Notes under the pieces: model-generated
The model's database searches: none
What the model was told of the DNA's origin: nothing
Seen by the model: only the letters and a program-made list of their open reading frames with translations
Position numbers and translations under genes: made by a program
Assembly (NCBI GenBank): GCA_900321275.1
Contig: ONVI01000007.1
Location: 1 to 64,000, forward strand
Length of the DNA: 64,000 nucleotides
From: an uncultured Eubacteriales bacterium
GTDB taxonomy: Bacteria > Bacillota > Clostridia > Oscillospirales > Oscillospiraceae
Reading direction: 5' to 3'
Shown: in pieces, positions 1 to 8,140 of the stretch
Numbering within the stretch: the first letter of the stretch is position 1
Layout: every line of letters begins with the position of its first letter

Positions 1-500
1 TCGCCGGGGAAACGGCGGGGATCATATCCGCCGCCGCACGGCTGGAAACCGCCGAGCACGGTCAGCACCCCTATGCCATTGTGGTTGCCTGTTCCGACTC
101 GCGTGTGATTCCGGAGGCCATCTTCGGCGCGGGCATCGGCGAGCTGTTTACGATCCGCGTTGCGGGCAACGTGCTGGACCGCCACCAGCTCGGAAGCATC
201 GAGTACGCTGCGGCGCATCTGCATTGTCCCCTGATCCTCGTCCTCGGCCACACGGGCTGCGGCGCGGTGAGCGCCGCGCTCTCCGGCAAGGGAGAGGGCT
301 ACATCCAGTACATCACCGATGAGATCCTCCGCGCCGTCGGAGAAGAGCGCGACCCGGACACGGCCTGCCGCATGAACGTCACCCACGCGATGGAGATGAT
401 CCGCCAGGCCTTCGCCGTCCATCCGGAGATCCCCTCCGCCGGTTTGGAGATCCGAGGGGCAATTTACGATATCCGCAGCGGCGAAGTGAGCTGGCTGTGA
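1..500 (+). CDS. Beta-class carbonic anhydrase, 5' end cut by window
   Basis: This is the C-terminal part of a beta-carbonic anhydrase, a zinc enzyme that interconverts CO2 and bicarbonate in the cytoplasm. The open frame (frame 3) runs in from the window edge, so the true start is not visible. The two zinc-ligand signatures are present: ACSDSR (Cys plus the Asp-Arg dyad) and GHTGCG (His and Cys). About 165 residues are seen, most of a typical 180-220 residue protein. The gene ends just before a bidirectional terminator and converges on the ROK kinase. The family assignment is firm; the physiological role is inferred only from the family. Confidence 0.93.
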   Translation, partial: AGETAGIISAAARLETAEHGQHPYAIVVACSDSRVIPEAIFGAGIGELFTIRVAGNVLDRHQLGSIEYAAAHLHCPLILVLGHTGCGAVSAALSGKGEGYIQYITDEILRAVGEERDPDTACRMNVTHAMEMIRQAFAVHPEIPSAGLEIRGAIYDIRSGEVSWL

Positions 501-506
501 GGGTTT

Positions 507-550
507 AAAAAACCGAAAGCAGAGTGCCTGACCACTCTGCTTTTGGTTTT
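507..550. terminator. Bidirectional Rho-independent terminator
   Basis: An almost perfect 18-bp inverted repeat (AAAACCGAAAGCAGAGTG against its complement, one G-T pair) encloses a short loop. A T-rich tail lies on both sides. It sits between the convergent carbonic anhydrase and ROK kinase genes and probably terminates both transcripts. Confidence 0.85.
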
Positions 551-648
551 GAAGGACTTCCTTTTGAAGTACTTTCCTGCTTGCGAGATTATAATACCTC
601 AGAATTGTTTCAGGGATAAGCAGGATTCTGTTACCGAATTGTAAATAC

Positions 649-1611
649 TTACAGCCCTTTGATCAGCGCGAGGTCGCCGTAGAGGATGGAGTCGTCGCCG
701 AGGGCGGCGACCTTGAAGTCCACGATCGGGCGGATCGAGGTCATGCAGTAGCGGTCTACCTCGTCAAGGATTTTCTTCAGGAACAGGTCGCCCACGGCCT
801 CCATGACGCCTCCGCCGTAGAGCACCAGATCCGGCGCGATTGTGTTGACCATGTTGCCGGTGGCGACAGCCAGGTAATGGCAGGCACGGTCAACGGCCTC
901 CATGGCCACAGCGTCGTTTTGCGCCAGCGCCTTCTTGAGCCGCTTGCTGCGAAAGATGGCGCCGTCCTTCACGTCCTCCGCCAGCATGGACGCGCGCCCG
1001 CGCCCGACCTGCTGCCGGATGTAATCGGACATGCCGCGCTTGCTGGAAAAGACCTCCAGGCAGCCGCTCTGACCACAGCCGCAAAGGGGCCCGTCCGGAT
1101 CGAGGACCATGTGCCCGTACTCTGCGGCCATAAACTGTGTGCCGGTAAAGAGTTTGCCGTTCAGAATCAGACCGCCGCCCATGCCGGTGCCGGGGAAAAA
1201 GCCGACGATGTTTTTATAGCCCTTCGCTGCGCCGAACTTGTATTCGCCCAGCACGCCAAGGTTCACATCGTTGCCCACAAAGAAGGGGACGCCGAACTTT
1301 TTCTTGATGGCCCCGGCAATGTCGTAGTTGCGCCAGGGGAGATTCGGCGTGAAGAGCACGATGCCGTTGTCCTGGTCGATGACGCCGGGGGCGCAGGAGG
1401 CGATGGCATTGAGCTTTTTCCGGTCAATACCGGACTGATTGATCATATCCTCCACCACGCTGATGATGACCTTTTCCACATCGCCTGTGCTGTCACCCTC
1501 GCTCTTGGAGCGCTTTTTCAGCCGGTAGATGATCTCATCCTTTTCGTTGAAGATGGCGCCGAGCACCTTGGTGCCGCCGACGTCCAGACAAATGTTGTAG
1601 CTTTCCGCCAT
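649..1611 (-). CDS. ROK family sugar kinase (glucokinase-like)
   Basis: A cytoplasmic sugar kinase of the ROK family, 320 aa, the usual length. The N-terminal phosphate-binding motif DVGGTK is at about residues 10-15, the catalytic GND at about 113-115, EYGH at about 164-167, and a zinc-binding CGCGQSGC motif at about 177-184. This is the pattern of bacterial glucokinases and N-acetylhexosamine kinases. The start is supported by an AGGAGG box about 7 bases upstream. It lies 115 bases downstream of ppk1 on the same strand and could be co-transcribed with the polyphosphate kinases. The sugar substrate and the phosphate donor (ATP or polyphosphate) cannot be read from the sequence. Confidence 0.88.
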   Translation of the reverse strand: MAESYNICLDVGGTKVLGAIFNEKDEIIYRLKKRSKSEGDSTGDVEKVIISVVEDMINQSGIDRKKLNAIASCAPGVIDQDNGIVLFTPNLPWRNYDIAGAIKKKFGVPFFVGNDVNLGVLGEYKFGAAKGYKNIVGFFPGTGMGGGLILNGKLFTGTQFMAAEYGHMVLDPDGPLCGCGQSGCLEVFSSKRGMSDYIRQQVGRGRASMLAEDVKDGAIFRSKRLKKALAQNDAVAMEAVDRACHYLAVATGNMVNTIAPDLVLYGGGVMEAVGDLFLKKILDEVDRYCMTSIRPIVDFKVAALGDDSILYGDLALIKGL

Positions 1612-1726
1612 GTGTGTACATCCTCCTGTATGATGTATTTGTTCGTTTACATGAAGTATCGCGCTGCCGCGTCATGGCTTTGCACCGGCGAAGGGCATTA
1701 TCCCTCTTTCAAAGAGAGAGCCGAAA

Positions 1727-4120
1727 TCACGAGAACAAGATTTTCAGTTTTTGCCGAAGGCTCAGGTGTTCCGACGACGGCGGAACCGCTTCCAGTGCCT
1801 TCGGCGGCGCGACAGCAGGCGCGGGCTCGGCGGGCTTCGGCGGAGCCGCCGTAACGGGGGACACCGCAGGAGCCGGAGCGGGCTTCCGCGCAGACGGCAT
1901 GCCGACCTTGTAGACGCTGAAATAGCGGTACAGCGCTTCCTGAGAGCTTGTGCCCTCGCCGCCCGGTTCGCGGATATAGCTCCCGTCGGCCAGCATGCGG
2001 CGGGATTTCTCCTTATCCCGGCGCAGGGCGTCCAGCACCACGTTGAGCTGCTTGCGGGTATCGGGCGTCACAGCCTCGATAAAAGCCTCGACCCGGTGCT
2101 CCAGATTGCGGCTCAGCAAGTCGCCGGAGCCGACGAACAGGCGCTGATCCTCGCCTTCGCCGAAGCTGTAGATACGGGAGTGCTCCAGCCAGCGGCCCAC
2201 CACGCTTGTGACCGTGATATTCTCGGTCATGCCCGCAATGCCGGGGCGCAGGCAGCAGATGCCGCGGATAAACAGCTCGATCTTCACGCCCGCCTTCGAG
2301 CATTCGATCAGCTTTTCCATCACATCCCGATTGTTCAGGGCGTTGACCTTGATGGCGACACGGCCCGCGCTGCCCTTGGCCTTCTCGCGGTCGAGAAATC
2401 CCAGCACGCGGGACTTGAAGCTGTTAGGCGCGATCCAGAGATATTTCGCCTCGGGCGGCACCTCGCCATCGAGAAGGGCGGCGAAGGCGGCCTCGGCGTC
2501 AAGCCCGGCCTGCTCACTGCAGGTGATGAGGGACAGGTCGGTATACTGCTCGCCCGTGACCTCGTTGTAGTTGCCGGTGCCGACCTGGGTGATGCGGCTG
2601 ATATTGCCCTCGTGCTGCCGCGTAATGAGGCAGAGCTTGGAATGCACCTTGTGGTTCGGCAGACCGTAGATCACGCGGCAGCCCGCGTCCTCCAGCATCT
2701 CGGAATAGTCGATGTTGTTCTGCTCGTCAAAGCGCGCGCGCAGTTCCAGAAGGCACAGCACGTCTTTTCCCTTGTCGGCGGCATAGGCCAGCGCCGCGGC
2801 GATCTTGCTGCTGCCGGACATGCGGTAGAGCGTGATTTTGATGGACAGAACCTCCGGATCGTCAGCCGCCTCATAGATGAGATCCACAAAGGGCATCATG
2901 CTCTGGAAGGGGAAGCTCATCAGGAGATCGTGCTTTTCGATATAGGAGAAATATTCGCCCTTCTTGAGGCCGATATCCCTGGAGGGGCGGCGATCCTCGT
3001 ATTTGAAATTCTCATGCCCGCCGATACATGAGCGGAAGGAGAGGTCAAAGGGGACGCTCTGCGTGAAGACATAGCGCTCCGGCACATGCAGCTTCTTGAT
3101 GAGCAGGGCGTGGTTGGCTTCCGAGAGCTTGCCGCAGATCCGTGCGCGCACGGGCATCTCCCGCTTGCGCTTGGTGAGCATGGAGCTCATCTTCATGCGA
3201 AAATCGTCGTCGGCGCCGTCGGCCGCAAATTCGAGGAAGACGTCCGCGTTGCGGGTGACCTCCACGGTGGCGCACTGGAGGATGCTCTCTTTTTTCAGGA
3301 GCAGCGGCAGAAAATGCTTGATGAGCTGCTCCGTCAATACGATCTTCTGACAGCCGTTGATCTCAAAGCTCAGGTAAGCCGGGACGCGGTGCAGCGGGAT
3401 GACGGCCAGCTTCTGCACGGTTCCGCGGCCCAGAAAGGCCACGATGTTCGATTCCCCGCTCCACAGGAAGGGGAAGGGCTGACCCGGGTCGATGATTTTC
3501 GGGAAGAGAAGATCCTTGATATCGCCGAAGAGCTTTTTGCTCATCAGCTCGTCCACCTTGCTGATCTTCTTGAAGTCCAGCACGTCCACGCCGTTTGCCC
3601 GCAGCTCCTCGCGGATGGATTTCCAAATGCTCTCCATGAGCGACTGCTGCTCTCGCGTTACGCGCAGCACCTCATGGATCTGCGTATCCGGCAGCATGCC
3701 GGAGAGCGGGTCTCGCATGTCCGGCATCAGCAGGGCGCGGTGATTCAAAATGCCCATGCGCACCCTGTAAAACTCCGTGAGGTTGGACTGATAAATCATC
3801 AGGAATTTGAGGCGCTCCAGCAGCGGTACCGCCGGGTCTGCCGCCTCGAGCAGCACGCGCTCGTTAAAGGCCAGCCAGCTCAGCTCCCGGTTGATGTAGA
3901 CGCTCTCTGCGGCGGCCTTCCGTTCTTCCTCGATCAGCTTTTCCGCGGCGGCCTTCCGCGCTTTTTCCGCTTCCGCTTTCCGCTCGGCCGCTAATTTCTT
4001 CTCAGCCGCGCTCTTCTCGGGGGAAGTCTTTTTCGGCGGCGCATCCTTCTTCGGCGGCGCGTCCTTCTTGAGAGTCGTCTCCTTCTTGGGGGGTGCGCTC
4101 TTTTTCTCTTTCTGCGACAT
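1727..4120 (-). CDS. ppk1: Polyphosphate kinase 1 with charged N- and C-terminal tails
   Basis: PPK1 reversibly polymerises the gamma-phosphate of ATP into inorganic polyphosphate. The core begins near residue 74 with the PPK N-domain (YINRELSWLAFNERV). The two HKD-like phosphotransfer sites follow: VHSKLCLI with the autophosphorylated His, and EHSRIYSFG. At 797 aa the protein is about 100 residues longer than usual. The excess is a Lys/Ala/Pro-rich N-terminal tail of about 73 residues with repeated KKDAPP units and a helical KAAAEK-rich stretch, plus a Pro/Ala-rich C-terminal tail. The gene starts 17 bases after the two-domain PPK2 gene, so the two form an operon. Function is certain from the core; the tails are unexplained. 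Confidence 0.95.
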   Translation of the reverse strand: MSQKEKKSAPPKKETTLKKDAPPKKDAPPKKTSPEKSAAEKKLAAERKAEAEKARKAAAEKLIEEERKAAAESVYINRELSWLAFNERVLLEAADPAVPLLERLKFLMIYQSNLTEFYRVRMGILNHRALLMPDMRDPLSGMLPDTQIHEVLRVTREQQSLMESIWKSIREELRANGVDVLDFKKISKVDELMSKKLFGDIKDLLFPKIIDPGQPFPFLWSGESNIVAFLGRGTVQKLAVIPLHRVPAYLSFEINGCQKIVLTEQLIKHFLPLLLKKESILQCATVEVTRNADVFLEFAADGADDDFRMKMSSMLTKRKREMPVRARICGKLSEANHALLIKKLHVPERYVFTQSVPFDLSFRSCIGGHENFKYEDRRPSRDIGLKKGEYFSYIEKHDLLMSFPFQSMMPFVDLIYEAADDPEVLSIKITLYRMSGSSKIAAALAYAADKGKDVLCLLELRARFDEQNNIDYSEMLEDAGCRVIYGLPNHKVHSKLCLITRQHEGNISRITQVGTGNYNEVTGEQYTDLSLITCSEQAGLDAEAAFAALLDGEVPPEAKYLWIAPNSFKSRVLGFLDREKAKGSAGRVAIKVNALNNRDVMEKLIECSKAGVKIELFIRGICCLRPGIAGMTENITVTSVVGRWLEHSRIYSFGEGEDQRLFVGSGDLLSRNLEHRVEAFIEAVTPDTRKQLNVVLDALRRDKEKSRRMLADGSYIREPGGEGTSSQEALYRYFSVYKVGMPSARKPAPAPAVSPVTAAPPKPAEPAPAVAPPKALEAVPPSSEHLSLRQKLKILFS

Positions 4121-4137
4121 GTTTCAGTTGCCTTTCT

Positions 4138-5625
4138 TTATGCAAGCCGATCCTCACAGGCCTTTTCCAGCGCTTCGATCACAATGCGCAGGGCCTTGAT
4201 GCGGGCGTACTTTTTATCGTTGGACTCGATAATGAACCAGGGGGCGTTCTCCGTGCTGGTCTTCTCCAGCATCTCGTCGATGGCCTCCTCATACTGCGGC
4301 CACTTCTCGCGGTTGCGCCAGTCCTCTTCCGTCAGCTTCCAGGCCTTTTCGGGCGTATTCTGCCGGTCGGTGAAACGCTGGAGCTGCGTTTCCTGGTCGA
4401 TATGGATCCAGAACTTGAGGACCACCGCGCCCCAGTCGGTGAGCTGGCGCTCAAACTCGTTGATCTCGTTGTAGGCGCGCTTCCAGTCGTCCTCGTCGCA
4501 GAAGCCCTCCAGCCGCTCGACCATGACACGGCCGTACCAGGTGCGGTCAAAGACACAGACATGCCCGGTGCGGGGCAGGCGCTTCCAGAAGCGCCAGAGG
4601 TACTGACGGTTCTTCTCATGCGGCTCGGGCGAAGCGATGGGCATCACATCGTAGCCGCGGGGATCCAGCGGACGCGTGACACGGCAGATGTTGCCGCCCT
4701 TGCCCGCGGCGTCCCAGCCCTCATAGCAGAGAATGACGGGAATCTTCTTGCGGTAAATGACGTTGTGCAGCTCACCCAGACGCTTCTGCAGCTTTTTAAG
4801 CTCTTTTTTGTATTCCTCCTCCGTGAGCGAAGGGGAGAGATCGACCTCCGCGAGCCTGGGCATCTTGATCAGCGGGAAGTTTTCCTTGAAGGGCTTGCCG
4901 ATGTAGCGGCCCTCTTCCAGCGCCTTGTCGATCTGCTCAACCAGCAGCTTCAGCGCGTCGCGCGCGGCGAGCATGCGCTTGCTGCCGTCGACCGGGTGCC
5001 AGGGGATAACCTTGCCGGTCTTGTCCATAAAGTTCTCATACTCGTCCCGGAAGAGCTTGTATTCGTTCATCTGCCACATGTCGTCGGCAGTGACGCGCCA
5101 CTCGGTCTCAAAGCTCTCGCGCAGGGCTCTGATGCGCTTGCGCTGCTCCTTCTCGCTGATATCCACAAAGAGCTTGAGAAGCAGGTAGCCGCCGTCGCGC
5201 AGCTGGCGCTCAAACTCGTTCACGGCGCGCACGCGCTTTTTGTACTCGTCCTTCGTGATATCACGGTGCAGATACTTGCGTACGCAGTCGTCCATCCAGC
5301 CGGAGTCGTAGAACATGATCTTGCCGTTTTCCGGAATGGCGTTGGCGTAGGGGTAGAGGAAGGGATAGCGCGCCTCCTGCTCCGGCGTGATGACCGGGGA
5401 GGTGACGTTGTAGTTTCTGGGGTCGATCCCGCTGATGAGCTGGTTGATGAGGCTGCCCTTGCCTGCGGCGGCCCAGCCCTCCACCAGTACGATGATGGGC
5501 AGACCGTTGGAGCGCACAGCCTGCAGCTGCGTCATAAGATGGGCGCGCAGCTCCTTGATCTCGGCCTTGAGCTTATCGGTATCCTCTTTTTCTGCTTTTT
5601 TGGGGTCTTTTTCTTCTTTCTTCAT
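4138..5625 (-). CDS. ppk2: Two-domain PPK2 family polyphosphate:nucleotide phosphotransferase
   Basis: A 495-residue protein with two tandem PPK2 kinase domains. Each has a Walker A: EGWAAAGKGS in the N-terminal half and EGWDAAGKGG in the C-terminal half. Lid-type arginines follow in the second copy (FDRTWYGR). Two-domain PPK2 proteins (class II) typically phosphorylate AMP to ADP with polyphosphate. The ATG is preferred over a GTG nine bases upstream because AAAGGA lies about 11 bases before the ATG but only 3 before the GTG. It is the first gene of a ppk2-ppk1 operon with a good sigma-A promoter upstream. A polyphosphate-driven nucleotide recharging role is inferred from the family. Confidence 0.92.
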   Translation of the reverse strand: MKKEEKDPKKAEKEDTDKLKAEIKELRAHLMTQLQAVRSNGLPIIVLVEGWAAAGKGSLINQLISGIDPRNYNVTSPVITPEQEARYPFLYPYANAIPENGKIMFYDSGWMDDCVRKYLHRDITKDEYKKRVRAVNEFERQLRDGGYLLLKLFVDISEKEQRKRIRALRESFETEWRVTADDMWQMNEYKLFRDEYENFMDKTGKVIPWHPVDGSKRMLAARDALKLLVEQIDKALEEGRYIGKPFKENFPLIKMPRLAEVDLSPSLTEEEYKKELKKLQKRLGELHNVIYRKKIPVILCYEGWDAAGKGGNICRVTRPLDPRGYDVMPIASPEPHEKNRQYLWRFWKRLPRTGHVCVFDRTWYGRVMVERLEGFCDEDDWKRAYNEINEFERQLTDWGAVVLKFWIHIDQETQLQRFTDRQNTPEKAWKLTEEDWRNREKWPQYEEAIDEMLEKTSTENAPWFIIESNDKKYARIKALRIVIEALEKACEDRLA

Positions 5626-5689
5626 GGGAAACACCAGTCCTTTTTAAGAATATAACAGTCGAAGGTTATTGCTTTTAACATTTATAGTT

Positions 5690-5718
5690 ATTTTACGATA
5701 TGAAGGCGATGAAGTCAA
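5690..5718 (-). promoter_or_regulatory. Sigma-A-type promoter for ppk2-ppk1
   Basis: Read leftward, TTGACT and TAAAAT are separated by 17 bases. This lies about 65 bases upstream of the ppk2 start in an otherwise AT-rich gap. Confidence 0.65.
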
Positions 5719-5743
5719 CAAGAGAGTTGTGCAATTTCCACAC

Positions 5744-5772
5744 TTGCGGCGAAAATGTTTCCAGCTTATACT
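5744..5772 (+). promoter_or_regulatory. Sigma-A-type promoter for the EamA transporter
   Basis: TTGCGG and TATACT are separated by 17 bases, about 37 bases before the transporter start. It is divergent from the ppk2 promoter, with only about 25 bases between their -35 boxes. Confidence 0.6.
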
Positions 5773-5809
5773 ATGCAAATACAGCATTTCGACAAAGGCG
5801 TGATTCAAC

Positions 5810-6727
5810 ATGAAAAACAAGCAGATGTTCGGCAACCTGCTTCTGATCCTCGGGGCTTTTGTGTGGGGAATGGCTTTCGCGTTCCAGCGCGCCGGCATGG
5901 AGAGCATTGAGCCCATCACCTTTACCTCGGCGCGTATGGCTCTTGCGGCCCTCGCCGCGGGGAGCGCCGCCCTGTTTCTGCGGAAGAGAGCGCCGGAAAC
6001 GGAGAGCCCGGCACAATCGAAGGCGCGGCGGCGCGCAACGGTTCTCGGCGGGATCGTGTGCGGCCTGTTCCTCACGGCGGCGAGCATCTATCAGCAGACG
6101 GGCCTTGTGACGACCTCGGCCGGCAAGGCGGGGTTTGTCACAGCCCTGTACATCCTGCTTGTGCCGCTGCTGAACCTCATCCTCTTCAAAAAACGCTGCG
6201 GGGTGCACGTCTGGATCGCCATTGCGATCGGCGTTGCGGGTCTGTATTTCCTGTGCATGAAGGAGGACTTCACCCTCGCGCCGGGAGATATTCAGCTTTG
6301 CATCTGCGCGCTTTTGTTCAGCGGACAGATTCTCGCCTGCGCTTATTATTCTCGCCGCGGAGACCCCGTCTGCATCGCGGCCATCCAGCTGCTCACGGTT
6401 GCCGTCATCTCAGGCGTGCTCGCCTTCATCGCGGAGGAACCGGGCTGGGACAAGCTGCGCGCGGCGGCGGTGCCGATCCTCTACTGCGGCATTATGTCCG
6501 GCGGCGTGGGCTACACGCTCCAGATGGTTGCCCAGCGCTACACCGATCCCACGGTCGCGTCGCTGCTGATGAGCCTGGAATCGGTCTTCGCTGTCCTCGG
6601 CGGGGCGCTTCTGCTGCACGAGCGCATGAGCGGGCGGGAGCTTCTCGGCTGTGTCATCATGTTCATCGCGATTATCCTGGTGCAGATCCCCATGCCGAAG
6701 AGGGAAGGCGCGCTTTCGGCCGAATAG
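5810..6727 (+). CDS. EamA/DMT-family transporter, ten-helix
   Basis: A 305-residue integral membrane protein of the drug/metabolite transporter superfamily. It has about ten hydrophobic segments arranged as two EamA halves, with the family-typical opening LLLILGAFVWGMAFAFQRAGM and a C-terminal half that includes DPTVASLLMSLESVFAVLGG. A Lys/Arg-rich loop near residues 58-75 separates helices 2 and 3. Members export amino acids, metabolites or drugs; the substrate is not predictable. The gene is monocistronic or at the head of a short unit, with its own promoter and an AAAGGCG box upstream. Confidence 0.88.
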   Translation: MKNKQMFGNLLLILGAFVWGMAFAFQRAGMESIEPITFTSARMALAALAAGSAALFLRKRAPETESPAQSKARRRATVLGGIVCGLFLTAASIYQQTGLVTTSAGKAGFVTALYILLVPLLNLILFKKRCGVHVWIAIAIGVAGLYFLCMKEDFTLAPGDIQLCICALLFSGQILACAYYSRRGDPVCIAAIQLLTVAVISGVLAFIAEEPGWDKLRAAAVPILYCGIMSGGVGYTLQMVAQRYTDPTVASLLMSLESVFAVLGGALLLHERMSGRELLGCVIMFIAIILVQIPMPKREGALSAE

Positions 6728-6773
6728 GACAAAATCCCCCCGCATACACTGAGCAGCGGGAGGGGGAACGTTC

Positions 6774-7049
6774 ATGATGAGCTATTATTCGGAGCTGTGT
6801 TACAAGGAGGTCATCGACGTCCATACGGGCTTTCGCCTCGGCTATGTCTGCGATCTGGAGCTTGACGACAAAGAGGGCTGCGTGGTCTCGCTGGTCACAC
6901 CCGGCCGCCCGCGCTTCTTCGGCCTGCTGGGCAGGGAAGAGGACTATATTCTCCCCTGGAAGGATATCGTGCGCATCGGCACCGATATCATCCTTGTTGA
7001 GATCAAGGAAGAGTTCATGCGCCGGAAACGGCAGAGCAGATGGTTTTGA
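6774..7049 (+). CDS. ylmC: YlmC/YmxH family PRC-barrel sporulation-associated protein
   Basis: A 91-residue soluble protein matching the YlmC/YmxH family, found almost only in endospore-formers. The conserved pattern is YSELCYKEVIDVHTGFRLG, then the GRPRFFGLLGREEDYILPW segment and a final IVRIGTDIILV strand typical of PRC-barrel folds. The exact role is unknown; family members are linked to sporulation or division gene neighbourhoods. The first of two adjacent ATGs is preferred because a GGGAGGGGG box lies about 7 bases upstream. It follows the transporter by 46 bases, so the two may be co-transcribed. Confidence 0.87.
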   Translation: MMSYYSELCYKEVIDVHTGFRLGYVCDLELDDKEGCVVSLVTPGRPRFFGLLGREEDYILPWKDIVRIGTDIILVEIKEEFMRRKRQSRWF

Positions 7050-7053
7050 AAAC

Positions 7054-7082
7054 TTGGCAAACAGACAAAGATATAGTATAAT
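7054..7082 (+). promoter_or_regulatory. Strong sigma-A promoter for the lipoprotein-hflX unit
   Basis: TTGGCA and a perfect TATAAT are separated by 17 bases, 40 bases before the lipoprotein ATG. It begins directly after the ylmC stop codon. Confidence 0.75.
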
Positions 7083-7121
7083 ACCCTATTAAGAAAAAAA
7101 TCCCGAAAGGGAGGAAACGAA

Positions 7122-7958
7122 ATGAGACGAATGATCGCGCTGCTTCTTACTGTCGTGACACTTTGTCCGCTGCTGACGGCCTGCCGGAAGGAGGAACCGC
7201 TGGAGCCCTGGGTGATGCCGACCGTGGATGTAAAGCCCACGCCGGTACCCACCGCGCCCCCGTCCTTCGGCGGCGGCAGTCCGGAGAGCTACGTGTGGAA
7301 CGAGGCGGCGCTGCTTTTGATGAACAACCCCGGCGCCGCGCCCGGCAGCACGCAGGAAAAGTACACCCACAAGCAGTGCGCGGCGCTGTTCCCGTATAAT
7401 TTCCTGCCCTCCGCCGTCTTCGGGGAAAGCTATTCGCCCTACCCGAAGCTGAGTCTCAAAAAAACGGATCATGACGTGATGCTGGACGGCGCGGGACAGC
7501 TCGCCGAGCACGCCTATATTGAATATCAGTACCTTCCCAAGAACGGGAAGGAGGACGAGGGCCTGTTCGTGATGGCGGAGCTCTGCTCCATGGAGGCGGC
7601 ACAGGAGATCTACAACGGCCTGTATCCGCATCTCATGATGCCGCAGGGGGAGAGGCTGCGCCTGTCCACCTATTATCTCAAGGACTTTGCGCTGGCCAAA
7701 ATTGAGGAGCAGCGTATAGCACAGATCCTGAAGCTTACACCCAGCTCCTACTTTGCCGACGCCCGCCGCATGATGGCGGAGGATCCCGGCTTCGTACCCC
7801 AGCGCCAGATCCTGCTGACCGTGACCTGCGGCCTGAATATGAGCGACGAGGAGTTCATTGCCGCCGTCTGCTACCTCCTGCGCTACAGCGACGGGAGCGA
7901 GATCGTTACCCCCGAGCCGAGCAGACTCCCGGTCTTCGGGGAAAAAGGCGCGGCGTGA
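7122..7958 (+). CDS. Secreted lipoprotein of unknown function
   Basis: A 278-residue predicted lipoprotein. It begins with MRRM, a hydrophobic stretch, and the lipobox LLTAC with the lipidated Cys near residue 21. A Pro-rich linker (about 24-60) leads to a globular domain without transmembrane segments. Its middle has an acidic EYQYLPKNGKEDEGLF segment, and helices follow that include YYLKDFALAKIEEQRI. I do not recognise the domain. The start is set by GGGAGG about 7 bases upstream and a strong promoter. It ends just before a palindromic repeat that separates it from hflX. It should be anchored to the outer face of the membrane; the role is unknown. Confidence 0.82.
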   Translation: MRRMIALLLTVVTLCPLLTACRKEEPLEPWVMPTVDVKPTPVPTAPPSFGGGSPESYVWNEAALLLMNNPGAAPGSTQEKYTHKQCAALFPYNFLPSAVFGESYSPYPKLSLKKTDHDVMLDGAGQLAEHAYIEYQYLPKNGKEDEGLFVMAELCSMEAAQEIYNGLYPHLMMPQGERLRLSTYYLKDFALAKIEEQRIAQILKLTPSSYFADARRMMAEDPGFVPQRQILLTVTCGLNMSDEEFIAAVCYLLRYSDGSEIVTPEPSRLPVFGEKGAA

Positions 7959-7960
7959 GT

Positions 7961-8115
7961 TTGCCTCCCTCTATGAGGGAGGTGGCACGGGCGATCTCCC
8001 GCGAGGCCGTGGCGGAAGGAGTCAATGCCGCGTTTTTCCAAGCGCTCAATGGACCAACGCTCACTCCCTCAGTCACCAGTTTGCGAACTGGTGACAGCTC
8101 CCTCGGAGAGGGAGC
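7961..8115. repeat. Interspersed palindromic repeat, family A copy 1
   Basis: A stretch of nested inverted repeats. It opens with CCTCCCTCTATGAGGGAGG and closes with GACAGCTCCCTCGGAGAGGGAGC; inside is CACCAGTTTGCGAACTGGTG. Near-identical ends recur at about 11872-12074 and 36098-36208. It is non-coding, but it remains open in the hflX frame and so produces a spurious N-terminal extension. Confidence 0.85.
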
Positions 8116-8140
8116 TGAATATGAAACACACGGAGAGCCT

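Noticed and set aside
4093..5655. A 520-codon open frame antisense to PPK2
   Set aside because: Shadow of the PPK2 gene; no start signal and no protein family resemblance.
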